From an uncultured Collinsella sp. (GTDB lineage Bacteria > Actinomycetota > Coriobacteriia > Coriobacteriales > Coriobacteriaceae), in NCBI GenBank assembly GCA_902470265.1, contig CABRFW010000129.1, positions 1 to 5,064 of the forward strand: a stretch of DNA of 5,064 nt, given 5' to 3'. The translations under genes and the position numbers were made by a program. Below the pieces are notes generated by a model that saw only the letters and a program-made list of their open reading frames with translations, did no database searches and was not told where the DNA came from. Position 1 is the stretch's first letter. Each line of letters begins with the position of its first letter. This document shows positions 1 through 4,993 of the stretch, piece after piece.

Positions 1-1189
1 CGGTAATGGCGAGACCATAGGCGCTCTCCATGCGCTCAGAGTTCTGGAATAGCAGCACGATGAAGATGCAGCCGACCCACATGATGTTGTTGACGAGCGG
101 AATATAGAGCTGGCCCTTGGTGTCGCTGGGGTAGTGGATGCGCAGATGCGGCATAAGGTTGAGACGCGTGGCCTCGGATACCAGCGAGAACGAGCCGGTG
201 ATGAGCGCCTGCGAGGCGATGATGGCCGCCACGGCTGAAAGCACGATGGCAAAGGGGCGCAGGGGCTCGGGAAGCATCATGTAGAACGGGTTGACGATGT
301 CCATCGCGAGCATCTGGGGATTGGAGTTGTTGGCGAGCAGCCAAGCGCCCTGACCCAGATAGTTAAAGATAAGGGCCGCCTTAACAAACGGCCAGGATGC
401 GTAAATGTTAGCTTTGCCCACGTGACCCATGTCCGAATAGAGCGCCTCGGCGCCGGTCGTCGACAGGAAGACAAAGCCGAGCACCATGATGCCCGAGTGG
501 TTGATGGGCGAGAACAGGAACATAATGCCGCGGATGGGGTTGAGCGCGCGCAAGATGGACAGGTTGCCGAGCATGTTGAACAGACCGGCGCCAGCTAAGA
601 ACAGGAACCACAGCGTCATGAGCGGGCCGAACAGCTTGCCGATCGACGAGGTACCGGCGCGCTGCATGGCAAATAGGCCACAGATAATGATGATGGTGAT
701 GATGATGACGTTGGTCTGGCCGTCGCCCAGCAGCGCATGGCCCCATTCGATGGTGCGCAGACCCTCGATGGCTGTGGTGACCGTGACGGCGGGGGTGAGG
801 ATGCCGTCGGCAAGCAGTGCCGCACCGCCGATCATGGCGGGCAGAATCAGCCATGGTGCCACCTTGCGCACGAGGCTGAACAGGGCGAAGATGCCGCCTT
901 CGTTGTGGTTATCGGCCTTCATGGCGATTACCACGTACTTGACCGTGGTCACGAGCGTCATGGTCCAGATGACGAGCGAAAGCGCGCCCAAGATCATGTC
1001 CTCGCTGACGGTACCGATGCCGCCGTTGTTGGCGACAATTGATTTCATGGTATACATGGGGCTCGTGCCGATGTCGCCGTATACGACGCCGAGCGTTACG
1101 AGCAGCATGCCAGCGGAGAGGGGGATGGCGCCATGTCCGCCTTGACTACGCTGGTCTTGGAGGCTTGCCTCCAGCTTGTTGTGTGCCAC
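1..1189 (-). CDS. kup: Kup-family potassium uptake transporter, partial (C-terminal part beyond the left edge)
   Basis: The frame encodes an integral-membrane K+/H+ symporter of the Kup (KUP/HAK/KT) family, which takes up potassium across the cytoplasmic membrane. 396 residues are visible with no stop; E. coli Kup has about 622, so the remaining helices and the cytoplasmic C-terminal domain lie outside. Family signatures appear in order: GVVYGDIGTSPMYT (residues 34-47), DNHNEGGIFAL, LLADGILTPAVTV followed by AIEGL, TGAEALYSDMGHVG (about 245-258), YLGQGAWLL, NPFYMMLP, and IIASQALITGSFSL followed by GQLYIPLVNN. The Asp of GDIG and the Glu of GAEALY are conserved acidic positions in the family. 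I chose the GTG at 1187-1189 because AAGGAG-like AAGGGAG lies 5 nt upstream. An in-frame ATG at 1205-1207 would add six residues but has no good RBS. Family assignment is very secure; the exact start is inferred. Confidence 0.96.
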   Translation of the reverse strand, partial: MAHNKLEASLQDQRSQGGHGAIPLSAGMLLVTLGVVYGDIGTSPMYTMKSIVANNGGIGTVSEDMILGALSLVIWTMTLVTTVKYVVIAMKADNHNEGGIFALFSLVRKVAPWLILPAMIGGAALLADGILTPAVTVTTAIEGLRTIEWGHALLGDGQTNVIIITIIIICGLFAMQRAGTSSIGKLFGPLMTLWFLFLAGAGLFNMLGNLSILRALNPIRGIMFLFSPINHSGIMVLGFVFLSTTGAEALYSDMGHVGKANIYASWPFVKAALIFNYLGQGAWLLANNSNPQMLAMDIVNPFYMMLPEPLRPFAIVLSAVAAIIASQALITGSFSLVSEATRLNLMPHLRIHYPSDTKGQLYIPLVNNIMWVGCIFIVLLFQNSERMESAYGLAIT

Positions 1190-1194
1190 GTGGA

Positions 1195-1201
1195 CTCCCT
1201 T
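1195..1201 (-). promoter_or_regulatory. RBS that decides the kup start
   Basis: AAGGGAG on the minus strand lies 5 nt upstream of the GTG at 1189. It falls inside the reading frame if the ATG at 1207 were used, so it argues for the shorter GTG-initiated protein. Confidence 0.7.
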
Positions 1202-1214
1202 GGACATCCGGTTA

Positions 1215-1229
1215 TCTGTCTAGGACAGA
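1215..1229. repeat. Short inverted repeat in the kup leader
   Basis: TCTGTC and GACAGA are perfect 6-bp arms around the 3-nt spacer TAG. The repeat lies 13 nt upstream of the kup Shine-Dalgarno, so it could be an operator or a small leader hairpin. The 3-nt spacer makes a tight RNA loop, so a protein-binding site is somewhat more likely. The leader is too short for a ydaO-type c-di-AMP riboswitch, which controls some potassium transporters elsewhere. Confidence 0.4.
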
Positions 1230-1245
1230 CAATCTTTATGCCGTC

Positions 1246-1291
1246 TTTATACATACAAGAGCAGTTTGGCACATCAGGTTATTTTAGACAA
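1246..1291 (-). promoter_or_regulatory. Candidate kup promoter region
   Basis: On the minus strand there are two overlapping possibilities. TTGTCT (1286-1291) sits 17 nt from CAAACT (1263-1268), which is preceded by an extended -10 TGC. Alternatively, TATAAA (1246-1251) is a better -10 but has only a weak -35 near 1268-1274. The first candidate's -35 overlaps the edge of the 1290-1313 palindrome. Neither is a strong consensus; the assignment rests only on position upstream of kup and hexamer resemblance. Confidence 0.3.
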
Positions 1292-1313
1292 TAATCCCCA
1301 GCTGGGGATTATT
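1290..1313 (-). terminator. 24-bp perfect palindrome; probable terminator of the EamA gene
   Basis: The 24 bases form a perfect palindrome centred between 1301 and 1302. As RNA it gives a 10-bp stem with four G-C pairs next to an AGCT loop and AU-rich flanks. It lies 34 nt past the stop of the minus-strand EamA gene, where a factor-independent terminator would be expected, and the stem ends in ATTATT. The U-run is interrupted on both strands (TTATTGTCT on minus, TTATTTATG on plus), so termination may be incomplete. Its perfect symmetry beside the possible kup promoter leaves an operator role open. Confidence 0.55.
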
Positions 1314-1347
1314 TATGTGCGCAGGTAGCATTTCAAAGCAGGGGCTT

Positions 1348-2259
1348 TTAAGCGCGTGCCGCTTGGGCGATGCCAGCCTTGGCGCTTGCGCGTTTGCCGA
1401 CGAGTTCGCAAAATAGCGCGCCGCCGATGATAAGTGCGGCACCCATCAGACGGACCGGTGTTATGGCTTCGCCTAAAAGGACGGCCGAGAACACGACGGC
1501 CGAAAGCGGCTCGAGGTAGCCGACGACCGCGACGGTCTGGACGGGCAGCTTGGCGACAGCACTAAAGTAGAGCAGGCAGCCAATGCCGGTGTTGACAATG
1601 CCGAGCATGGCAACGGCGCGCCAATCGATGCCGGCGGCAATGCTGGGGGAGAGGAACGAGGGGGCACCCTGCGTGAAGAGCGTAAGGATCAACGCGGTTA
1701 CAAAGGCGGCGCTCACCTGGAGCGCGGAGTTCTCGAGACCCTCGATGTGCGGCGCACCCTTGCTAGCGATGACCATCAATGCATAGCAGAAGGCCGAGGC
1801 GATGCCGCAGACGATGCCCGCAATGGGCATGTTGCCGCCTAAACCTTGCGCTGCAATGAGAAAAGCGCCGCAGGCGACGGCGATAAACCCGGCGATTTTG
1901 CCACCGGTCAGCTTTTCGCCAAAGATGAGCGGGGAGAGCGCCATGACAATGATAGGGCCGCAGTAGTACAGCAGCGAGGATATGCCGACGCCGATCGTCT
2001 GGTAGGCGCGGAACAGAAAAATCCAGCTGGCGCCCAGCGCGGCTCCCGAGAGGAGGAGGGCTGCGGCTTCGCGGGGGCGAGATGGCGCCTGCAACTTATG
2101 GCGTTGCGTAGTGACGAGTATGACAACGAGTGAGAGCGCGCCCAAAAACGTGCGCAAGAGCACGATATCGGAGCTCGGCAGCGCGATGGCAGCGGCGATG
2201 ATGCCGTTGGAGCCAAACAATAGCAATGCTGCTAGGTACGTAAACAGTCCGTTGTTCAT
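1348..2259 (-). CDS. EamA/DMT-family ten-helix transporter
   Basis: This is a complete 303-residue integral membrane protein of the drug/metabolite transporter superfamily. Two EamA repeats are visible, roughly residues 4-138 and 146-288, each of five hydrophobic segments. The second repeat contains the typical GYLEPLSAVVFSAVLLGE stretch, and the first its counterpart around YYCGPIIVMALSPLIFGEK. A short basic tail (GKRASAKAG) should be cytoplasmic. Members export or import amino acids, nucleosides, sugars or other metabolites; the sequence does not fix the substrate. The ATG at 2257-2259 follows AGAGGAG at 2270-2276 with a 10-nt gap. The gene is transcribed divergently from a LysR-type regulator, a common regulator-exporter arrangement, which suggests induction by a metabolite. 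kup lies downstream on the same strand but is separated by a palindrome and 158 nt, so cotranscription is doubtful. Confidence 0.92.
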   Translation of the reverse strand: MNNGLFTYLAALLLFGSNGIIAAAIALPSSDIVLLRTFLGALSLVVILVTTQRHKLQAPSRPREAAALLLSGAALGASWIFLFRAYQTIGVGISSLLYYCGPIIVMALSPLIFGEKLTGGKIAGFIAVACGAFLIAAQGLGGNMPIAGIVCGIASAFCYALMVIASKGAPHIEGLENSALQVSAAFVTALILTLFTQGAPSFLSPSIAAGIDWRAVAMLGIVNTGIGCLLYFSAVAKLPVQTVAVVGYLEPLSAVVFSAVLLGEAITPVRLMGAALIIGGALFCELVGKRASAKAGIAQAARA

Positions 2260-2269
2260 GCACTGACAT

Positions 2270-2276
2270 CTCCTCT
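2270..2276 (-). promoter_or_regulatory. RBS of the EamA transporter gene
   Basis: AGAGGAG on the minus strand ends 10 nt before the ATG at 2259. The spacing is slightly long but this is the only purine-rich site available, and it supports the annotated start. Confidence 0.6.
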
Positions 2277-2288
2277 ATATCCGAGCAT

Positions 2289-2305
2289 GTTCACTATGGG
2301 TGAAC
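2289..2305. promoter_or_regulatory. Probable LysR-type operator (T-N11-A box)
   Basis: GTTCAC and GTGAAC are perfect 6-bp arms around TATGG. The core reads T (2291), 11 bases, A (2303), which is the classic LysR-family recognition form. It is the only well-formed dyad between the divergent transporter and regulator genes. It sits just upstream of the lysR -10 at 2327 and 30-46 nt before the transporter start, so one bound regulator could control both directions. Binding itself is inferred. Confidence 0.65.
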
Positions 2306-2326
2306 TGGCTTTAGAAGAAAAGCGAA

Positions 2327-2332
2327 TATAAT
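2327..2332 (+). promoter_or_regulatory. Consensus -10 hexamer for the LysR-type gene
   Basis: A perfect TATAAT lies about 46 nt upstream of the GTG start. The -35 region is weak: ACTGGC at 2304-2309 gives a 17-nt spacer and touches the LysR-type dyad. A poor -35 overlapped by a LysR box fits autoregulation. On the opposite strand TATATT (2325-2330) overlaps the same bases, so the two divergent promoters might compete. Confidence 0.55.
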
Positions 2333-2363
2333 GCATGGATGACATGACAAATACTCATGCAAT

Positions 2364-2371
2364 GGTGGGGA
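2364..2371 (+). promoter_or_regulatory. RBS that favours the GTG start of the LysR-type gene
   Basis: GGTGGGGA lies 6 nt before the GTG at 2378-2380. An ATG at 2357 would add seven residues (MQWWGRA) atypical of LysR N-termini and would place this purine-rich site inside the coding region. Confidence 0.55.
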
Positions 2372-2377
2372 CGTGCT

Positions 2378-3235
2378 GTGGAGACCAATATCCAAAAGAT
2401 GCAAGTGCTGCTCGAGACGGTACGTGCCGGCAGCTTTACGCGTGCTGCAGAGCGGCTGAACTATTCGCAGTCGGGCGTGAGCCGCATGGTGGGCGACCTT
2501 GAGGCCGACTGGGGCTTTAAAGTGCTCGATAGAAGCCGCGAGGGCGTGGTGCTTTCTGCCGACGGGCGGCAGGTCATGCCGGCGGTCGAGGCGTTATGCG
2601 AAGAGTTTGGCCGCCTGCAGCGACGCGTGGACGAGATGCGGGGGCTCATGCGTGGCAAGATCTGTATCGGTACGTTTTCGAGTGTGGCGACCCATGTGCT
2701 GCCGCCGGTGATCGCGCGGTTTCGCGCCGATCATCCGGACGTCGATTACGAGCTGTTGATGGGTGATTACTCCGAGATAGAGCAATGGGTGGCGGAAGGC
2801 CGCTGCGACCTGGGCTTTATTCCGCGTGAGCCACGCGGCGCCGGCATGGCGTCGCGGCCGTTGGTGCAAGACGAGCTGATGGCCGTGGTGCCAGCGGACT
2901 CCTCGCTTGCCACCGCGGAGGTCGTTTCCCTTGCCGATTTGGCCAACGAGCAGTTTATTCTGCTGGAACGCGGTGGCGACGACGAGATTACGCCGCTGTT
3001 TCGCCGCGCGGGCCTGACGGTGCGCTCAAAACTGTCGACCTGGGATGACTATGCGATTATGGCCATGGTCGAGGACGGTCTGGGCGTGAGCATTCTTCCG
3101 GCGCTCATCTTGCGCCGCTGCCAGTTCGATATTGCCGTGCGCCCGCTCGAGGGACATCCTCATCGCCAGATTAATGCCATATATCGCACGGCTGACGTTT
3201 CTCTTGCGGCGGCTCGTTTCCTTGAATATCTCTAA
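2378..3235 (+). CDS. LysR-type transcriptional regulator
   Basis: This gene encodes a 285-residue cytoplasmic DNA-binding regulator of the LysR family, close to the usual length of about 300. The N-terminus carries the winged helix-turn-helix: LLETVRAGSFTRAAERL leads into the recognition helix SQSGVSRMVGDLE (about residues 30-42), followed by KVLDRSREGVVLS. A linker helix with EEFGRLQRRVDEMRGLMRG connects to the effector-binding domain (about residue 90 onward), which begins KICIGTFSSVATHVLPPVIARFRADHPDV and contains the family-typical CDLGFI and MVEDGLGVSILPAL. The GTG at 2378 is preferred to the upstream ATG at 2357 because of RBS spacing and a normal N-terminus. Divergence from the EamA transporter gene and the shared T-N11-A box suggest that it controls that transporter and itself. 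The inducer cannot be told from sequence. Confidence 0.93.
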   Translation: METNIQKMQVLLETVRAGSFTRAAERLNYSQSGVSRMVGDLEADWGFKVLDRSREGVVLSADGRQVMPAVEALCEEFGRLQRRVDEMRGLMRGKICIGTFSSVATHVLPPVIARFRADHPDVDYELLMGDYSEIEQWVAEGRCDLGFIPREPRGAGMASRPLVQDELMAVVPADSSLATAEVVSLADLANEQFILLERGGDDEITPLFRRAGLTVRSKLSTWDDYAIMAMVEDGLGVSILPALILRRCQFDIAVRPLEGHPHRQINAIYRTADVSLAAARFLEYL

Positions 3236-3248
3236 AAGCGCGTACCTG

Positions 3249-3266
3249 TTGTCCACTTTGGGACAA
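3249..3266. repeat. Inverted repeat just after the LysR-type gene
   Basis: TTGTCC and GGACAA are perfect 6-bp arms around a 6-nt spacer, starting 13 nt past the lysR stop. It could be a weak terminator for lysR, but it lacks a U-run (ATTCTCGG follows). It could instead be an operator upstream of the HTH-AlaA promoter. I cannot decide between these. Confidence 0.4.
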
Positions 3267-3294
3267 TTCTCGGGGCTCGGTACATTTTCTTATG

Positions 3295-3306
3295 AAATTG
3301 AACTTT
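3295..3306 (+). repeat. Operator-like direct repeat, copy 1
   Basis: AAATTGAACTTT occurs here and again, identically, at 3368-3379; a ten-base version begins the dyad at 3338. This copy overlaps the TTGAAC that could act as -35 for the HTH-AlaA gene, a position where a bound repressor would block polymerase. Confidence 0.55.
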
Positions 3307-3329
3307 CGGATAATGCGTCGCGCTATACT
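3298..3329 (+). promoter_or_regulatory. Candidate promoter of the HTH-AlaA gene
   Basis: TATACT (3324-3329) is a good -10. TTGAAC (3298-3303) resembles a -35 but the spacer is 20 nt, longer than ideal. GATAAT (3309-3314) with TTTTCT (3285-3290) and an 18-nt spacer is a second option. Either gives a start site near 3320-3337, at or just before the dyad at 3338-3357. Confidence 0.45.
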
Positions 3330-3337
3330 GCTGCCTA

Positions 3338-3357
3338 AATTGAACTCAGGTTCAATT
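3338..3357. promoter_or_regulatory. Operator-like dyad at the HTH-AlaA transcription start
   Basis: AATTGAAC, spacer TCAG, GTTCAATT form a perfect 8-bp inverted repeat. The left arm continues a motif found as direct repeats at 3295-3306 and 3368-3379. It lies immediately downstream of the -10, a typical repressor site for XRE/Cro-type proteins, and the gene that follows encodes such a domain. Autoregulation is inferred. Folding as an mRNA hairpin is an alternative. Confidence 0.65.
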
Positions 3358-3367
3358 CGTGTTCAGT

Positions 3368-3379
3368 AAATTGAACTTT
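3368..3379 (+). repeat. Operator-like direct repeat, copy 3
   Basis: Identical over 12 bases to 3295-3306, this copy is in the leader, 18 nt upstream of the GTG start. With GTTCA at 3361-3365 it also forms an imperfectly spaced second dyad (GTTCA, 6 nt, TGAAC). Its start is 73 nt from copy 1, close to seven helical turns. Confidence 0.55.
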
Positions 3380-3385
3380 GCCAGC

Positions 3386-3393
3386 AAGGAGGT
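3386..3393 (+). promoter_or_regulatory. Strong RBS that sets the HTH-AlaA start
   Basis: AAGGAGGT is a near-perfect Shine-Dalgarno, 5 nt before the GTG at 3398-3400. It rules out the in-frame GTG at 3359, which would add 13 residues and overlap the operator-like repeats. Confidence 0.85.
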
Positions 3394-3397
3394 TCTA

Positions 3398-4918
3398 GTG
3401 GCCCAAGAGACGTTTAGCGATCGCCTGCGACAGACTATGTCCGATCGCGACGTTCGCCAGTCGGACGTAATCCGCGCATCGGAGATGCTCGGCAAAAAAC
3501 TCGGCAAGAGTCAGATGAGCCAATATGTGAGCGGCAAGACGATTCCGCGGCGCGATGTGGCTGAGCTGCTCGCCCGTATTTTGGAGGTCGATGTTACCTG
3601 GCTGCTTGCCGGCGACGCCGATCAAGGCGAGGCATCATCACCCCGCAACGATTCCAAGCCCGAACCCCATCCCTCAGCTCAAATTGCAAGGAGCACCACC
3701 ATGCGTACTTTTTCTAAATCCACCAAACTCGACAACGTCCTGTATGACGTGCGCGGTCCCGTCGTCGACGAGGCCGCCCGTATGGAGGACGAGGGCGAGC
3801 GCATCCTCAAGCTCAATATCGGCAACCCGGCGCCCTTCGGTTTCCGCACGCCCGACGAGGTCATCAAGGATATGCGCCAGCAGCTGCCCGATTGCGAAGG
3901 CTATTCCAACTCGCGCGGCTTGTTCTCTGCGCGCAAGGCGATTATGCAGTACTCGCAGATCAAGGGCCTGCCCAATGTTCAGATGGAGCACATCTACACG
4001 GGCAACGGCGTGTCCGAGCTCATTCAGCTTTCGATGAACGCGCTGCTCGACAACGGCGACGAGATTCTGATCCCCAGCCCCGACTATCCGCTCTGGACGG
4101 CGTGCGCAACCCTTGCCGGCGGCCATCCTGTGCACTATCTGTGCGACGAGCAGGCCGATTGGTATCCCGACCTGGAGGATATGGAGTCCAAGATCACGAG
4201 CGCGACCAAGGCCCTCGTCATCATCAACCCCAACAACCCCACGGGCTCCGTCTATCCGCGCGAGGTGCTCGAGGGCATCGTCGAGGTTGCACGCAGGCAT
4301 CAGCTGATGATCTTTGCCGATGAGATCTACGACCGCCTGTGCATGGACGGCTACGAGCACGTCTCGATTGCCTCGCTCGCTCCCGACCTGCCCTGCGTCA
4401 CCTTTAGCGGCCTTTCCAAGTCGCACATGATTGCGGGCTATCGTATTGGCTGGATGGTGCTTTCGGGCAACCAGCGCTGCATGAGCGACTTCATCATGGG
4501 CATCAACATGCTCTCCAACATGCGCCTGTGCTCCAACGTGCCGGCTCAGTCGATCGTCCAGACGGCGCTTGGCGGCCATCAGTCGGTTAACGACTATATC
4601 CGCCCGGGCGGTCGTGTCTACGAGCAGCGCAACTTTGTGTATGAGGCGCTCAACAAGATCGACGGCATCTCGGTGGTCAAGCCGCGCGCGGCGTTCTATA
4701 TCTTCCCCAAGATGGATGTTAAAAAGTTCAACATCACCGATGACGAGCAGTTCGCCCTCGACCTGCTGCACGAGAAGAAGATCCTGATCACGCGCGGCGG
4801 CGGCTTTAACTGGGCCGAGCCCGACCACTTCCGTATCGTGTACCTGCCGCGCATGGAAGTACTCAAAGAGTCGCTCGAAGACCTCGCCGACTTCTTTGAT
4901 CACTACCGCCAGAACTAG
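3398..4918 (+). CDS. XRE-type HTH domain fused to AlaA-like alanine aminotransferase
   Basis: The product is a 506-residue two-domain protein. Residues 5-72 form an XRE/Cro-type HTH domain (FSDRLRQTM, then SQMSQYVSGKTIPRRDVAELLARIL, VTWLLAG). Residues 73-101 are a Pro/Ser-rich linker. Residue 102 onward is a fold-type I PLP aminotransferase closely resembling E. coli AlaA (YfbQ), which interconverts pyruvate plus glutamate with alanine plus 2-oxoglutarate. Shared stretches include LDNVLYDVRGPV, LKLNIGNPAPFGF, ARKAIMQ, PDYPLWTA, HYLCDE, INPNNPTG and MRLCSNVPAQ. Catalytic residues appear intact: Asn280 in NPNNPTG, Asp308 and Tyr311 in FADEIYD, the PLP lysine Lys341 in GLSKSH, phosphate-binding Arg349, and substrate-carboxylate Arg479 in DHFRIV. 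It should therefore be an active cytoplasmic enzyme as well as a DNA binder. An internal RBS and ATG at 3701 could also give the enzyme alone. The layout recalls MocR/GabR but uses a different DNA-binding fold. Enzyme identity is secure; substrate is inferred from similarity. Confidence 0.94.
   Translation: MAQETFSDRLRQTMSDRDVRQSDVIRASEMLGKKLGKSQMSQYVSGKTIPRRDVAELLARILEVDVTWLLAGDADQGEASSPRNDSKPEPHPSAQIARSTTMRTFSKSTKLDNVLYDVRGPVVDEAARMEDEGERILKLNIGNPAPFGFRTPDEVIKDMRQQLPDCEGYSNSRGLFSARKAIMQYSQIKGLPNVQMEHIYTGNGVSELIQLSMNALLDNGDEILIPSPDYPLWTACATLAGGHPVHYLCDEQADWYPDLEDMESKITSATKALVIINPNNPTGSVYPREVLEGIVEVARRHQLMIFADEIYDRLCMDGYEHVSIASLAPDLPCVTFSGLSKSHMIAGYRIGWMVLSGNQRCMSDFIMGINMLSNMRLCSNVPAQSIVQTALGGHQSVNDYIRPGGRVYEQRNFVYEALNKIDGISVVKPRAAFYIFPKMDVKKFNITDDEQFALDLLHEKKILITRGGGFNWAEPDHFRIVYLPRMEVLKESLEDLADFFDHYRQN
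3688..3703 (+). promoter_or_regulatory. alaA: Internal RBS and in-frame ATG at the HTH/aminotransferase junction
   Basis: AAGGAG (3688-3693) lies 7 nt before an in-frame ATG at 3701-3703, codon 102 of the fusion. Translation from here would give a 405-residue protein beginning MRTFSKSTKLDNVLYD, matching the start and the length (405, from memory) of E. coli AlaA. This looks like a preserved start for stand-alone AlaA, so the locus may yield both a fusion and a free enzyme. Use of this site is inferred. Confidence 0.6.
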
Positions 4919-4942
4919 TGGGATAGAAGCTCCGCACTATGA

Positions 4943-4978
4943 AAAGCTCCCTGCAGTTGTTTTGCTGTAGGGAGCTTT
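4943..4978. terminator. Strong hairpin between convergent genes (bidirectional terminator)
   Basis: A 14-bp stem (4943-4956 with 4965-4978, one G-T wobble) closes an 8-nt loop, TTGTTTTG. The core pairs AGCTCCCT with AGGGAGCT. A-rich bases on the left and TTTCTT on the right give a short U-run for either strand. It lies 24 nt past the HTH-AlaA stop and 15 nt past the deformylase stop on the other strand, so it probably ends both transcripts. Confidence 0.88.
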
Positions 4979-4993
4979 CTTGAATCGGCGGAA

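Noticed and set aside
486..1145. A 219-codon plus-strand open frame, and further frames within 36-854
   Set aside because: They overlap the Kup transporter gene, whose family motifs are clear in one minus-strand frame. The His-rich run in one of them is just the out-of-frame reading of an Ile-rich membrane helix.
2332..2361. TGCATG and CATGCA arms flanking 18 nt in the lysR leader
   Set aside because: The arms are only 6 bp with a long spacer and no supporting context; chance is a sufficient explanation.
2357..2377. Upstream ATG start for the LysR-type gene
   Set aside because: The added MQWWGRA is unlike LysR N-termini, and a suitable purine-rich RBS instead serves the GTG at 2378.
3359..3397. 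Upstream GTG start at 3359 for the HTH-AlaA gene
   Set aside because: It has no Shine-Dalgarno, would put the operator-like repeats in coding sequence, and competes with a near-perfect RBS for the GTG at 3398.
3674..4903. A 409-codon open frame antisense to the aminotransferase
   Set aside because: It mirrors a GC-rich gene with strong third-position bias, which removes stops from the opposite strand. The translation resembles no family I know, and the sense strand has an unmistakable AlaA-type enzyme.
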